A stretch of 64,000 bases of DNA from Liolophura sinensis (Eukaryota > Mollusca > Polyplacophora > Chitonida > Chitonidae): the NCBI RefSeq assembly GCF_032854445.1, contig NC_088300.1, positions 18,767,608 to 18,831,607 of the forward strand, read 5' to 3'. The position numbers and the translations under genes were made by a program. Shown here one piece after another: positions 12,901 to 27,900 of this stretch (position 1 is the stretch's first letter; every line of letters starts with the position of its first letter). Under the pieces are notes generated by a model that saw only the letters and a program-made list of their open reading frames with translations, did not search any database and was not told where the DNA came from.

Positions 12901-15900
12901 TGCTGCTGTCTGTGAGAGTACAGGTCCACTTGAAGTGCTACTCAAAATGTAAGTCAGGAGGTGAAGTGGTGGTAATCCGCAGTCTGTCAGTATCGGTAGT
13001 TGTTTTACTGTATTGTTTTGACATTCTGTATTGTATGCTGGATATTTATGTAGCTGTTGCTACTGCTGTGCATTACATGTATTACATTTAGCAGGAATTG
13101 AATATCATTTCAAATTTGTTATACATAAATAGAGAGAAAACAAATTCCTCAGAATGAATTAAAACCAAAATTTATAGCGATACAAAAATAAACAAATAAA
13201 TTTAAAAAAAATAAAATTTATAGTGATACAATTACTGAAGCTGAAGCCCAAAACTGTTGGGCTATTTTTGTTTCTATACGCTAAGTATTTATTTTGGTTC
13301 AATACTTTATGTCCATTTCATCATAACATTTACTTTACAGCTTTCATTGTAAATTAAAATAACAAACATTGAAGTGTCAAGATTTTTGAGAAAAATTAAA
13401 ACAGAAGGCTACTTACACATGTATGACAGACAAGAGAGTTACAGAAGAAACAAATAATGTCCAGCATTCTTTTTGAATGTAATTTATTATGCACAATAAT
13501 ATAAGAATGAATGAATGACTCTGGCGTAATGCCACATTGGCACAGTAATGTAAGATAACACAAATTAGATACCGTATTACTCTTGTACAGTTTTTTGTAC
13601 AGAAATGAAAAAAATGTCACACTGATTTCTTATTGGAATTTATTTTTTTCACAAATCTGAATAAAATCAGGCAAACTGTTAAACATAACCAAACATTGGC
13701 TATCACAGTATTCTTTATGATTAGCTGATCTTTACTGATTTTTTTTTGAGCTAATTACAAACACATAAATGTTAAAATCCACAATTTACGTTACTGATTG
13801 AACAAATTGATTCTGTCTCCAAACAACCATACATGGTGATAAACCTCCACATGTCAGGTGTTCGGAGATAAAAGCTTGTTTATTTGTATCATGCAGGCCA
13901 CCCATGGAGTTCGCCATTACTATAATTGTCTGACTTCCTGTGTTTCGTGCTATGATCAGTTACAATTTGTTCTGCCATTTGATGTGTTACATGGATTGTC
14001 ATGATATAGTACTGTAGGTGCTTGTGTATATTATACAAACATACTTATTGGACTAGTCTTCATGGAAATGTAGACATAGCTTTTGTTTTGATGCCCAACA
14101 AAATACCTGTGTGCCTAAAAAGTTCTATCAGGCGCAAAATGCTTAATACACAAATTGGGATGATATTTAAACCGAGAAGGCAATTTACAGTAATGAAGGC
14201 ATATTTTCCACATAGCTACAAGGTCCCAGTGAAAAGACAAAGAAAGAAATCCCACCAGTGCTCCACTGCATGTACCCTTAATCTGCACAAATCACAGGCA
14301 TGGCTGACAACCAAAACTTTGTCAAAAGTCAGCAGATCATTTGATTTCTTTGTCAGTGCGTGTTTACATCTTTCTACAGCGTGACTTAAGATCGTATCAT
14401 GTCAGTTGTTATCGTTGTGTCAAAAGTCTGGGCAGCCTCGCTTCCAAACTCACAGTATGCATATTGAGCCAGACAATGTGATGCAATTACATACAGCCAA
14501 TGTGTGGTTAAGCTATCCCAGTTTCTATGTATCTCTACTCTTCAAACTGCTAGAGGACAGAAAATATGGTGATTCTTGCCAGTAAACCTTTAAGGTGGAA
14601 ACACTTTTTGTCTGCAGGGGAGCCAGTAGCTTGGGTGTGGACAAAGAGAATAACACACCATTGCACATGGCTTGTGAGGCTGGCCGTAACAAGAATGTGG
14701 AGGTCTTACTTGGAAGTAACCCTGATTGTAAGTGTTTTGTCAGGATAGAATTCTGTAACATTCTATATAAATAAATGTTATGTTCTGTCATTAGTTCAGT
14801 CGCTGTGAGTTCAGGTCCAGCTAATGCTGGCTTCTTCTCCGGTGTTATCTGGGACGGTCTGTCAGCCACCTCTAGAGGGTTGTGTGTTTGTTTGGCCTTT
14901 GTGCAGTTTCTTCCCACCATAATGCTGGCTGCCATGGTATTAATGAATTCTTCTTGAGTAAAACACCAATCAAATAACTATATAACAAAATGAATAAATA
15001 AGTAAATGTATTTGCCCTAAAATTTTTGGAGCACTTGAAAGTTCCTTTTTTGTAATAACGAGGGCCTTACATGTAAGAAATGTTTTAATTGTGATGTAAC
15101 AGCTGTTATGAATTTACTCTTCTTTCATTTTCACCCCAGTGAAGTCTGCCCAAGGAGAGATTATTGAGCAGAGGTATGGCAAAGGTGGAATTCATCGCAT
15201 GAACAAATCTAGTTACCAGCCCATCCACCTGGCCGTCGAAAACGGACACCTGGTAAGTACAACATCCTTGTGCTTCTCAATGGGCACACCGTAAATATCA
15301 CATTTTAGTACTTTTCATAATGGCCACCTGGTATAAAAATACTACACTTTTTGGTACTTTACCTCATCGGAAAGCTCTGGGCCTGCCTCTTAGCATTATT
15401 TGCTAGCATCAGCACATTAGGCATTATCTTTGTATGGCTATTATGTACGGTAATGATTAAGAGGGCTTCGTGCTTTATTTAACATGTTTTAAAAATATCA
15501 AACAGTTTGAATGTAATGCCATTTCTTTTTGAAAAAACATGAGCTAGGCATGAATGAATGGATGAAATTTATTGTCTTTGTTTATTGTTCCACCTTTTGT
15601 ATTTGTTTTTCTTGTATTTGTGTTTCTTCAATATTTCTTTTAGCAAGTTGTCAAGGTATTGCTGAAGCATGGTGCTAACATCAACGCCCAGATCTCCATT
15701 GGTAAATTCAGGCTGACACCACTGATGCTGGCAACTGACCAGGGTCACTATGAACTGGTCAGATACCTAGTGGACAATGGTGCAGTCGTCAAACAGAGAG
15801 GTAAAAGACAATGTACATGTACATTACATGTATTTTTCCTGTTGTTCAACATGAAGAACTGTGTATGGATACAGTGTTTGTAGACACAGTGTTTGTACTG

Positions 15901-18900
15901 TAAACACTAGGTTTGTACTGTAAACACAGTGTTTGTACCGTAAACACTATGTTTGTACTGTAAACACTAAGTTTGTACTGTAAACACTAGGTTTGGACCT
16001 GATTTTACATATTACATGCAGTATTGACTGGCTTAATTACTTGGCTAAGCTCACGGTTTTCTCAAAGATGCTTACTTGACCAATAGGCTGACATTAAACT
16101 CTAAGCGTTTTACTGTAATTCTTCATCCTTTTTGCCTGTTTACAAGGTGTTTATTCAAGCAGATTCTGAGGGTATTAGTCTTTGCAGGCTGATACATTTA
16201 TACTATATGTGGTTAAGCCCTGACCCTGGCCAATCCAATCACTGTGGTTTTGTCTCCAAAATCATGGTCAAAATGTGTGTCAGTTAGATTGAAAGTTGCC
16301 CTTTCATATGCGAAAAGGTTGAGGAATTAGAGTACATATGAACTTTTGCTTACACAAGAATAATGAGACGTCATTTCCAAAAGCTACAAGTTCATATCAT
16401 GTCTAGGACACACAAGGTGGAGGTTCAAACCTGGCCTTGGAGCTTGGAATTTGTAGATATCCTCACTCTCACTACTTGTCAGGCTTTGGTGACAGTATTT
16501 GATTGACGATGCTAATGTGAATGTTTGCACAATCTCGCATTTGTGGAAGACCAATATGTTTACCACTAATGTGGTGTGCAATATCTGTTTTTTCACCTGT
16601 GAGAAAGTTTGTCAGTTACTCGCCAAAGGTTGGTGGTTTACAATGGTATTCTAGTTTATACCTCCAACCATAAATCTCACAGCCATTTCAGAAGTGAAAA
16701 GTTTTGCATGGTGTTATAAAACAATCAAATAAATAGATAAAAAAATAGTCCATATCCAGTGAAGAGAGATGATCCTATCTAGTTTCAGCTGGTCCAGCTA
16801 TTCTTTTAGGAGGCTTGTCAAATGTCTGGCAGGGTGTGATTGTTCACCACATTTTTTTCTCAATGTTCCTTGCCTATAATCCTGACTATCACTTAAGGGA
16901 AATATTTATGTTTATGATGTAAAAATCCTCAAGAAATTCAACAACTAACGTAAAGTATAACTTTAGATGCAGTTTGAAAACATATTTCGTAAATATTTTG
17001 AAGGATACAAAGTATTGTTCAGGTAGAGGGGCTTATGACCTTTACAGACATACAGTATATGTCACATGTCTGGTTGAATTTGTTGAGGACATTGTGCATG
17101 GCTCTCTGTGACATATACACCGATTATGTCCTTTGCAGATCGCCTTGGAAGGACGGCCTTGATTCACGCTGTGATGAATGGACATACCCACATTGCCTCC
17201 TATCTGCTGAACCTGGGCGCTAACCCAAACACAGCGGACTCCTCAAACAACACAGCCATACATTATGCGGCTGCTTATGGCTGGCCACACCTCACCCAAC
17301 TTCTCCTGGAGGCGGGTGCTGACCCAAACACGCAGAGTCTGTGGAAGGTGGGTGGTGAGCAGGGGGAAGTGAGGGCCCAATGAAGCTGTAGTAATTACCA
17401 CTGTTCCGAGTTTATCTCTATTTTTTTTTTTAAATGGACAAAATTTACATCCATAATGAGTAAAGATATCAATTTCCTTAAGAATTTGCCTGACTCAAGT
17501 TTGTTTATGGGTATAACGCTATAACCATAGCACCGTTATGACATCATACTGGTAAGCTCAGATTGGATCGTCTAGAAACAAATGTTTCTTTTTCAACATC
17601 CTGGCGTCTGGATGTAAAACATAAAAAATGTGAAATCAAAAGTGATATATATAGACTGTGCGAAACAACACTTTTATCACTGAAGGAAATTCCATTAGTT
17701 CACCTTTATATAAATCATAAAAGCAAATCTAACAAGTAAACAAAGTCAAATTCTTTAGTCAAATTTTTTAGTTAAAAACAGCATGAAATGATATTTTTGG
17801 GGGGGGGGTGTTGGGGGATACACTTAATGTTATTTGAAAAGTTACCTCTATTTAATATGTATATTTGCACACAGCCTGCAACTGACAGCAGGGTAGAATT
17901 TGTTCGATGGGAAAAGCAGTTTGTTTTTAGTTTTGGCACTCTTGAATAAATTTATGTAAAACAATTCATAAAAAATCCTGTTGAAGTTGAATTGTTATTA
18001 AATGTTGATAAACATATCCGCAGTGATGTTTGCTATTTTAATTCGAGCTGTACATTAGTTCTCAACCCTTAGACTGAATGTTCTCAGACATTTGTTCATC
18101 ATATGAAGCAGGAATTTGTGACATGGCTGCACCGTGACAAATTACAGATCAATTTGAGGTTCAAGACCCTTCGTCCCTTTTGGACAAAGTCATGGTCATT
18201 TTTGGACATTTTTTTGAAAATTTTCCAAGGCAGTTGGTTATTCTAATTGTGTTGGCTTTGGCTTCTTCACAGATTTCACCTGTGTCCATTGCCTGGTTGA
18301 AAGGTCATCGAGGGATTGTCAGCATTCTACTTGAAGATGAGAGAGTCGACGTAAACTTCAGGGATGACAGAGGTCAGTTTTTGTAGCACTGTGCCACAGG
18401 CATTATATTGATAAATAGCTTTTAAAGACCATTCCTTAGGTCTAGGCATTTAAGACACCTGTATGAATGTATACCTTTACCAGATTACTCTCTAATATTT
18501 GAATAATCCTATGAATAGCAACTACTTTGTTGTTGAAATACCTTCATTTATCATCTAAAAAAGACGCGTATTTTCCGTTCTGGAGGTATAGGGATTATTT
18601 TCTTACAAATTCCTACGCAGAATAGTACTATGGTAATGTACTGTTTACAGGCCAGACTTTGGTGCACATTGCGGCATCCAGTCCTCTAGCCAAGGATCTG
18701 TATGACCAGATGGAGTATCTGATAGAGGAAAAAGGAGGCGATGCCACAGCCGTCAGTATGGAAGGTGACACAGCGGTAAGCTTGATTAGATCGGTACATC
18801 GGTGCAAATCCTAGTAAAAGCTGAAATGTCATTACTGATATACATGTACATGTAGATGACATGGGCGTGTAGATGACATGGACGTGTAGATGACATGTAC

Positions 18901-21900
18901 GTGTAGATGACTTGGACATTCAGATGACATGGACATTCAGATGACATGGACATTCAGATGACATGGACATTCAGATGACATGGACATTCAGATGACATGG
19001 ACATTCAGATGACATGGACATTCAGATGACATGGACATTCAGATGACATGGACATTCAGATGACATGGGCGTGTAGATGACATGTACGTGTAGATGACAT
19101 GGACATTCAGATGACATGGGCGTGTAGATGACATGGACATTCAGATGACATGGACATTCAGATGACATGGGCGTGTAGATGACATGGGCGTGCAGATGAC
19201 ATGAACATTCAGATGACATGGGCATGTAGATGACATGGGCGTGCAGATGACATGAACATTCAGATGACATGGACATTCAGATGACATGGGCATGTAGATG
19301 ACATGGGCGTGTAGATGACATGGACGTGTAGATGACATGGGCATGTAGATGACAAGGACATTCAGATGACATGGATGTGTAGATGACATCGGCGTGCAGA
19401 TGACATGGACATTCAGATGACATGGGCGTGTAGATGACATGGGCGTGTAGATGACATGGGCGTGTAGATGACATGGACATTCAGATGACATGAACATTCA
19501 GATGACATGGGCGTGTAGATGACATAGATGTGTAGATGACATGGACGTGTAGATGACAAGGGCGTGGAGATGACATGGGCGTGTATATGGACATAGATGA
19601 CAGATGACATGGACGTGTAGATGTAGATGACATGGACGCGTAGATGACATGGATGTGTGGATAACATAGACTTGCAGATGTAGATGACATGGGCGTGTAG
19701 ATGACATGGGCGTGTAGATGACATAGACGTGTAGATGACATAGGCGTGTAGATGACAAGGAAATTCAGATGACATGGACGTGTAGATGACATGGTCATGT
19801 AGATGACATAGACGTGTAGATGACATGGGCGTGTAGATGACATAGACGTGTAGATGACATGGGCGTGTAGATAACATGGACGTGCAGATGTAGATGACAA
19901 GGGCGTGAAGATGACATGGACATGTAGATGTAGATGACAAGGACGTGTAGATTACATGGACATGTAGATGACATGCACATTCAGATGACATGGACGTGTA
20001 GATGACATGGGCGTGCAGATGACAAGGACATTCAGATGACATGGACGTGAAGATGACATGGGCGTGTAGATGACATGGTCGTGTAGATGACATAGACGTG
20101 TAGATGACATAGACGTGTAGATGACATAGACGTGTAGATGACATGGGTGTGTAGATGACATGGACATTCAGATGACATAGGCGTGTAGATGACAAGGGCG
20201 TGTAGATGACATGGACATGTAGATGACAAGGACATTCAGATGACTGTTCTGTGTTGACTGATAGAGTTATACTTTCTGTGCAGCTGAGATATTGGTCAAT
20301 CCAACCATTCTAATTTGGTCCCCAAAATCAAATGAAAAAAGTGCAAAAATTGTACTGAAAGTTGCTCTTTCATTTGGGAAAAGGTTGAGGAATTAGGGTA
20401 TTAAGATTTATACCAGGTTATAGATTAGTGGTGACTAAACTGCTTTTTGTTACATATTAGGATATGACCAGTGTGAATACATTTATTAAAGTTTGACTCA
20501 ACTCTTAATATTCTTTTAGATAACTGCACTCAGCATGTATACATGGAAGATTGAACAAAACCAGTGATCTTTACATGTCTTCCGGTTTTAAACGTATGTT
20601 TATTTTTATCTCGCCTGTACGAAGTAAGGCAAGGTATTGTGAAAGGGGGGAAAAGTGGTGGTGACAGTGGTGGTGTCGGTGTCCAGTTAAGCTTTTTTTT
20701 TCAGCTGCCTAGTCTGAAGTATGGTGTGTACATGTAAATACTAGGATGGATGGTTAAGCTTTTTTCTTTTCAACTCTTGTATAATGTTATCTTATACATG
20801 GATGGAAGTTTAGGCTTTTTTTAATGTTGTCTATGGTATGATGAGCAAGTGTACATAATCATATAGTAGGTTAATCTTATTTTTAGCTCCTGTATCATGG
20901 GCTATCATACAAGGATTGAAGATTAAGCTTTTTTTTATAGCTCCAACACGTTTTTTTAATATTTTTTTTGCTCATGTTAAAGGGACTATAGATGGTGTGT
21001 ACGTCTACATAGGGCTTACTGATGGAAGATTGAATTTTTTTTATTGGTTTTAGTTTTATTGGATTGGTAAATTTTTTTTTTTTTTCGCATTTTGATTGAT
21101 AGACTTTTGCTGTAAAAATTTACCAGTTTATGTAGTATACTCCTTTGTTTTCTATAGTAAACACATCTAGAGAAGCTCATTGTCCCGCTAGCTATGTTAC
21201 TGGATATATGCAGTGTCAAAGTTTACCTACTTTTTAGACTTCATTGTCTATGGTATGCACATTATCTGTAGAAAGCTTTCCACATTGATATCAGTACTAG
21301 GAGCCTATGGCCTTCCTAGACTGCAACAGAATGATTAAACCATCCACATTGATAGTGACTATTCTCAGCTGAGTATTTGCTCAACCAATCACAGGATTGC
21401 ATTGACCATACATAGTACATGGATAGCCAACCGTGGGTAGCAATTTGCATATCAAAGACCACTCCAGCAAGTTTGTGCTCGAACTCCTAACAAGGAAGTT
21501 TTTACTAGCATAGCTCAGCCTTTGCTCAGCCAGTCACAGGGTTGCAATTGCCACCCCAGTACACCAATTCAAATATCAATTTGCATATCAAAGAACATTG
21601 CCCACATTGCAACTATTTAATAATCTTGGTAATATATCTTGGCCTTGATTGTTGATTTAATTGCAGGATCTTAGCACTGTTTAATTAGAGAATAATAACT
21701 GTGTATGACAGTGTCATTTTACTTTATTTTGGTTTAGAGGTCAGGGGGCAGTTTCATGAAGCACACTTAGTGCTAAGTAGCCCTCAGCTAAGTGCACTTA
21801 TATATATCTCTATAACATGGGGCCAGTTTCATGAAGCATACTTAGTGTTCAGTATCCTTAGCTAAGTGCACTTCATATCTTTACAACATATGTTGCCATT

Positions 21901-24900
21901 GTGGTTAAGGGCTTACGTAACTAAGTGCGCTTTATGAACTGCTTTATCAGGCGAGCCACTGGTGTTCTCTGAATGCCTTGTTAAAGACTGGACTGTGGTC
22001 TGGTGGTTAAAAGTACTTGCCTTTCAGTTGAACAACAATAAAATAAACAAATATATTTATATTTCAGCTTACTTTGTTGCTGTTTGCTCCGCAAAATACA
22101 GGGGAGGTAAGCCTTCATTTAACAACTTGCTGTGTTTGAAACACTGTAAAGTATTCTGCTATCATCACAAGGTTCTTTTCCAAACTGAATATACCTCTTA
22201 CATTATTTAACATCACAATACCAGATGTTATGCACCAATTTCTAGACCAGTGTCAAGGTAATTGCCATTTAACATGGAACTTGTTTTTAGGTTTGTTGCA
22301 TATAGGTACTTTTTTTATTTACCTTCGTTACACATTTGCTCTAGCTGGTTTTCTCCACCAATAATACTATAATTCACCATGATTGTGCAAATATAAAAAT
22401 ATTACACTGTTCAACACTTACATGGAACAAGTAAATAAATTTTAAAAAACCCATTGTGAATGAGTCTTGAAATTCAATTGTCACTTGCCCATGCAGCTGG
22501 ATTTTTTGTGTAAGGATTTAAATGCAGTTTTATGTTAAAATTCTCTTCCTCAGGAACGTTGCATATAAAGTATAAGAAAAGCTACATGTACCTGTCAATC
22601 TCTTCATATGTAATATAGTGCTATTAGTTGTATTCTTCATCACATAGATGGGCTGAAATCAAGAAATTTGTGTGGAAGCTCACATATGGATTTATATACT
22701 TACTCTAGCCAGTATTTTCATTGGTGTTGATTTCAGTGTCAGAAATATAGTATCTGTATGAAGTTCTTCGTCATCTGTGTTTCGATGTTTGTTTTCAAGG
22801 ATGGGATTGACTTTGGCATGTATGAAGCAAGACGGAGGAAAATTGCTGAGTTGCTGTTGAAGCATGGATGTCCGATTGACACTGTGAAGAAGTCTGGGGA
22901 AACAGTTTTGGATCTGGCCGTAAAGAAGGTAGGTATTATTGTGTAAGCAAACAATCATAGTCTCACAATGATAGTCTCAAATCTACTGCTATATTGGTAT
23001 ATATCTGATTTTTTTTTTTGTTTTGTTTTTTTGCTCTATGGCTGCGCCAGTTTAAATTGTTATTTTATGGGCATCATAAATATTTTTTTCAATATTGGAA
23101 GAGGGTATAAAAAGTAAAACTTGAAAATCATCTAATTTACTGAAAATGAGTATAAATGACTATCTTGACATTTGGTTTTCCTGTTGAGGACATATTTATA
23201 GATTGGAAAGCCTTAAAAAACAACAAAATCATATAAACATTGAGATCACTGAATATTGATGTCAGTTGAGTTGGATATTTCAGTTTCATTTTTATTCCAT
23301 ATTAATTTTGTATTTTTTAGCATTGCCCATAAAACAGCAAATAAAATTTATATTACAAAAAAAATATATATATTGTAATAGCACATTGAAAAGTATTGAA
23401 CTGACTGTGTACTTTAATTGTATTTCTTATATAGGTATATGTCTAAGTATTTGATTAATGAATAAAACCATATGCTGAATTAATTTTTCACTTTATATGA
23501 TGGTTGTCAGGTTAATGAGTGGTGGAAATCAGAGTAACTTCTTGTCTTAAAGCTGCCGTTGAAAGGGCAAATGCTGGATTTGAACACATGACCTCATAGG
23601 CCAAGGGTTGATAGTTGCCGCCAGCCAGCGCTTTAATCATCTGGTGATTTTATTTTGGATACCTTATATTTGCTGATGTTGCCAACTAAAACCATCTTCT
23701 TTATATCTTAATGGAGCCGAAATTGTATTTGTTATCCTTTATTAAGGCAAGCCACGACATGAGTTTGTTTCTGATTGAGAAAGGAGCAAGCATATCCAAC
23801 CATCAGGATGAGAACGGGGACAATCTGCTTCATTGCATCTGTAGAGAGAGCATCGAGTTCAATTTTTTGCTAATTCTGCAGCTTCTTCTGGAAAAGGTGA
23901 GTGAATGGGAACTGGAATGCAGGACTTACATGTACAGTTTGCATGATTCTGAGAGTTCCATCAATCTTGAAAGTTGTTTTAAGGGGTTTTTGGAAAGTAG
24001 GGTGATATCCTACTGTAAAAGTGAAAAGTTTCAGAATGAAAATTAACATTTTCTGACATTGATTTGCATCTAAAAATGCAATATTAGAGGGTGAAATTTT
24101 AGGCCATTTAATGCGTGTGACCTTATATCTGAAGGTTATTAAAGCCTCTAATTTCCATGATTTACTGGAAAACTGTGAAAAGCTGATCTACTAGTACTAA
24201 ATTCTGTGAAAGTAGCACCTGTAGCATGATGTTATCACTTCCTAAACCCACAGTACATTGAAGGATTTCAAGAGGGGTAAGAAATGGACAATATTAAACA
24301 AATAGGACATACATGCACATGTAGGGCAAGTTGAAATAACAAGAAGTGCAAAAAGTAACAGAAAGTATCATTCCATGTTGTTGCACAATAATTATTATCC
24401 TTTCATTTTTTTTGTTGTTAAAGGTAAAAACAGCCCTATAGTGGCTCAACCTTTTTCGACATCAATTTTCTGATTACCTGTCGCACCCTTTTTTGGAGGT
24501 ACAAGTGACATTTCTTTACTTGTTGAACTTATCAAGTTCACACATGTTCAGTTCCATAATTTTCTCCAGTGTTTGTATACTCTAAATTTTTTTGACGGAT
24601 CACTTGATGATTTTTTATTAGTTACATTTAGGGATGAAAGAGCTCAAACACGAAACTCCGTTACTGAACCCTAAGCTGAGGGCCCTCCCCTTATCCATTA
24701 GGGCACACATAAAACCAATCCTTACCTGACCCACTACATTGCCTGGCCAGTGATCTTCCAGCTCTGGATGGTTCCACTGCATCTGTGTTAATCGGGATGG
24801 GCTAATGGGCTCCCAGTGAAGAATGATGAATTCTTTAGGCACCCCCCCCCCCCCACCACCCACTTTCTTTCGCATGTTAGCCTGACTGCTGTGGTGTGTA

Positions 24901-27900
24901 TGTGAAAGATTCTGAAGTAAAGTGTCGGGCTCGAATCTAATAATTATGTTGAATAGGCAATTTTGTCCTGGAATTCAGTTCTCAGAAATAAAACTGGTTC
25001 AGTAGATTGTGCCATGCTGTAATCTTTTCATACCCCCACTCGGCATCCAACAAGGCACTGTGCTTCATCACTATATGCACTGGCCAAATGGTTTGCAGGC
25101 CAGCATTTTGCAGTGACCCTGGAGCCAGTCACCACTGTGATTGCTGTGAATTCAAGTCCAGTTCATACTGGCTTCCTCTTCGGTCGTACCTGGGAAAGTC
25201 CGTCAGCAATCTGCGGATGATTGTGGGTTTCCTCTGGCGTTGTCCAGTTCCCTCTCACCATAAGGGAAATATTCTCAAGTACAGTGTACAACACTGATCA
25301 AATAAATAAATGAATGTATGTACAGGTATGTAAAAAGTTTTCATGGATACTTGTGTTCATGTATAGTGTTTGTTTATGTTACAGACACCAACCAAAGCAA
25401 CTGACAAAGGCACAGATTTTGTGGCCATTTTGAAGTCTATGGCCAACCAGCACAACCACGAAGGCTTTACTCCCTTGCTGTTGGCCTGTAAGAAGTACGG
25501 AGAAAATTTCCATGTATGTATATACATATCAGCATAAAAATTGTATATTAAGATCCAAATAAGACACATGCTGCTCCATTCTTAACTTCTGTTTTGTTGA
25601 ACTTGTACATATAAAGCAAGAGGCTAACAGTCTACTTGACTCGCTTCAACAAAATACTGCAGAGGAGAATGATGATCTTGTTCAGAAGGAGCAGGGGATC
25701 AACTTGTTTGCCAAGTTCAAGGTCATTATTTCCTATTTGTTTATGTAGCAAAAGAATTATCTTTTCCCATGCAGTGATGACTCTTATGTCCATGTTAAAT
25801 TTACCATTGTTTTCTCCAAATGCATGAAAATACATTCCCTATTTCTGTATGTCATTCACCTCACTGCTGAACACTTGTTGTATTTAGGCTCCTGGTAAGG
25901 ATGACAAAGAAAGGAGACTTTGGTGGAGAAAGAAACGCGAATTTCTCAAAGTTTTGGTGGAGAAGCTGGGTAGTGATGTGAACGCCGTGGTGGGAATGCG
26001 TCGCCAGGAGGGAGACACAGATGTCTCGGAGAAGCTCAGATACGGACCTTCAGGTGAACTACTTTATTTGCCAAGAAGTTTGTCTTGCGAAAATGCGCTT
26101 TCAAATGCACATGAAGGCCTTAAAATGATATTTTAGATCCCAACACTTGAGTTTTTCTGATTATCAAAATAATCAAACTTACAAAAAACTCTGACGTGTC
26201 CTTTTACTGTAAGGTATCAGGAATCAGAATCAAATCAGATCAATGCTGCTACGTTATCTGGTACTCAGGCTCCACTGTAAACATGGAGTTGTTCCTTACT
26301 TTCACACCCATAGGTGTATTATAGACCCTTTCTGTTGGTACGTTTGTTTGACGACATAAGCTTGTTTTAGCCATGTCATGGTCACTATATTACTCAGTCT
26401 TTCAAAACTTGCAGTGGAGATACATCTATATGATTTATTTTAGCTATGTCTGATGTTTGATTTTTCTCATTTTAGATGGCATTTTGCTGCTAAATTTGGC
26501 TGCTACTTGTAACTTCACATGTGTTTCATAATTATGCACTGGAAGGTTATATTTAAGATTTTCAAGAAACAGTTTTTGTTACTCTTGGCAATATCTTGTA
26601 CTATCTCATTTATACTATTTTGTCCTACACTTAACATGTTGTTAACATGAGTTTACCAACATTGAATTTTTTTCACGGCAGTATTCGTGCCATCAGATAA
26701 TCATCTTGTAAACCCTGATACATGTGTCATAAGTTGAATATTTTTACTGTCGGCTGACCTAATACTCACTGTTGATGGCAGCAGTGTGTTGAACCAATGA
26801 AAATATGAAATGAATCTCACATCGTTCAGTGTAGATGTCAGTCGAGCAAAGGTACAGATAGTAGTAGCAGTTTAGAGTTTATGCTCATTAATCTCAACCG
26901 TTTCATTTTTTTAGACGTGTCAATATATATACTGTTGATGTGATTTTCAAAACTAATCAGATATTTCAGAGACGTGCATACAGGCTTGTCAGGCATTATT
27001 ATATACTGAGATAATTACTTGAGCCTTTGTCACAGTGAAATGCTAGAAAGCAAGACTTCTCCACTGGACCATTTTTATACAACCCTGCCATTAGGTGAAA
27101 CGTATTATGTTTTAGCGATTTTGTCCATCTGTCCATCTGTATTCGTGTCTGAGCTATAACTCAAACAGTTTTTCACATAGAGTTTTAATTTTTGGTGTAT
27201 ACATACATACCAAGATGATGATGTATCGCAATTCACATTTGTCCATTTCCGTGGTTGTCGTGGTTACCAGGTTGCCATTTCCCTCTGTATACTATATTAA
27301 TAGATATGATTTCGCTTCCAGGCTATAACTCTAACTGCTTTTTCTAACTACTGTCTATTTTCACAGTTGTCATGGTAACCAGATAGCCATAAGGTAACCA
27401 GATAGCCATTTTCCTTACATATACTATATAAATGGATATTATATTTTGTCCACGCTACAACTCCAACTGTTTTCTGCATAAAGTCTTCATTTGTGGTGGA
27501 CATATTTGTCCACTTACGCAGTTGTCAAGGTAATCACATTTCATCAACACCCGTGCAGATTTTTCGCGGGTGTTTTTGACATACTCACCACAATGCTGCT
27601 GGTATTTTATGCATTTCAAACAAATGCATTTGTTGGGGCGTATGTTGTGTTCACCTGAGCTCTTGTTTCACATGTGAAATTTGTCCATAGATAACCTTGA
27701 TGCTGTATATTTCAGGCAAGCAATCTGTACTGGATCTGTTACTGGATGCCAGGGACATGTCTGACCCTGATGGACCCTGGGGAGCCAACCCTGCCATACG
27801 CATGATGCTTAACTATCACGTTGATCCTAACAATCGCTCCATTGATGGAAGGACACCTCTCTGTAAGGCCGTCAGGAAGGGCCATCCTGACCTGATTGCC

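Noticed and set aside
18686-20235. Series of minus-strand open frames up to 260 codons (Met-Ser-Ser-Thr-Arg-Pro-Cys-His-Leu repeats)
   Set aside because: Stop-free reading of the 17-bp satellite in all three frames; it lies antisense in an intron and no frame is favoured.
20520-20565. Possible exon after TTCTTTTAG (Ile-Thr-Ala-Leu-Ser-Met-Tyr-Thr-Trp)
   Set aside because: No GT donor before an in-frame stop; the 39-nt exon at 22068 fits the phase and the ankyrin repeat better.
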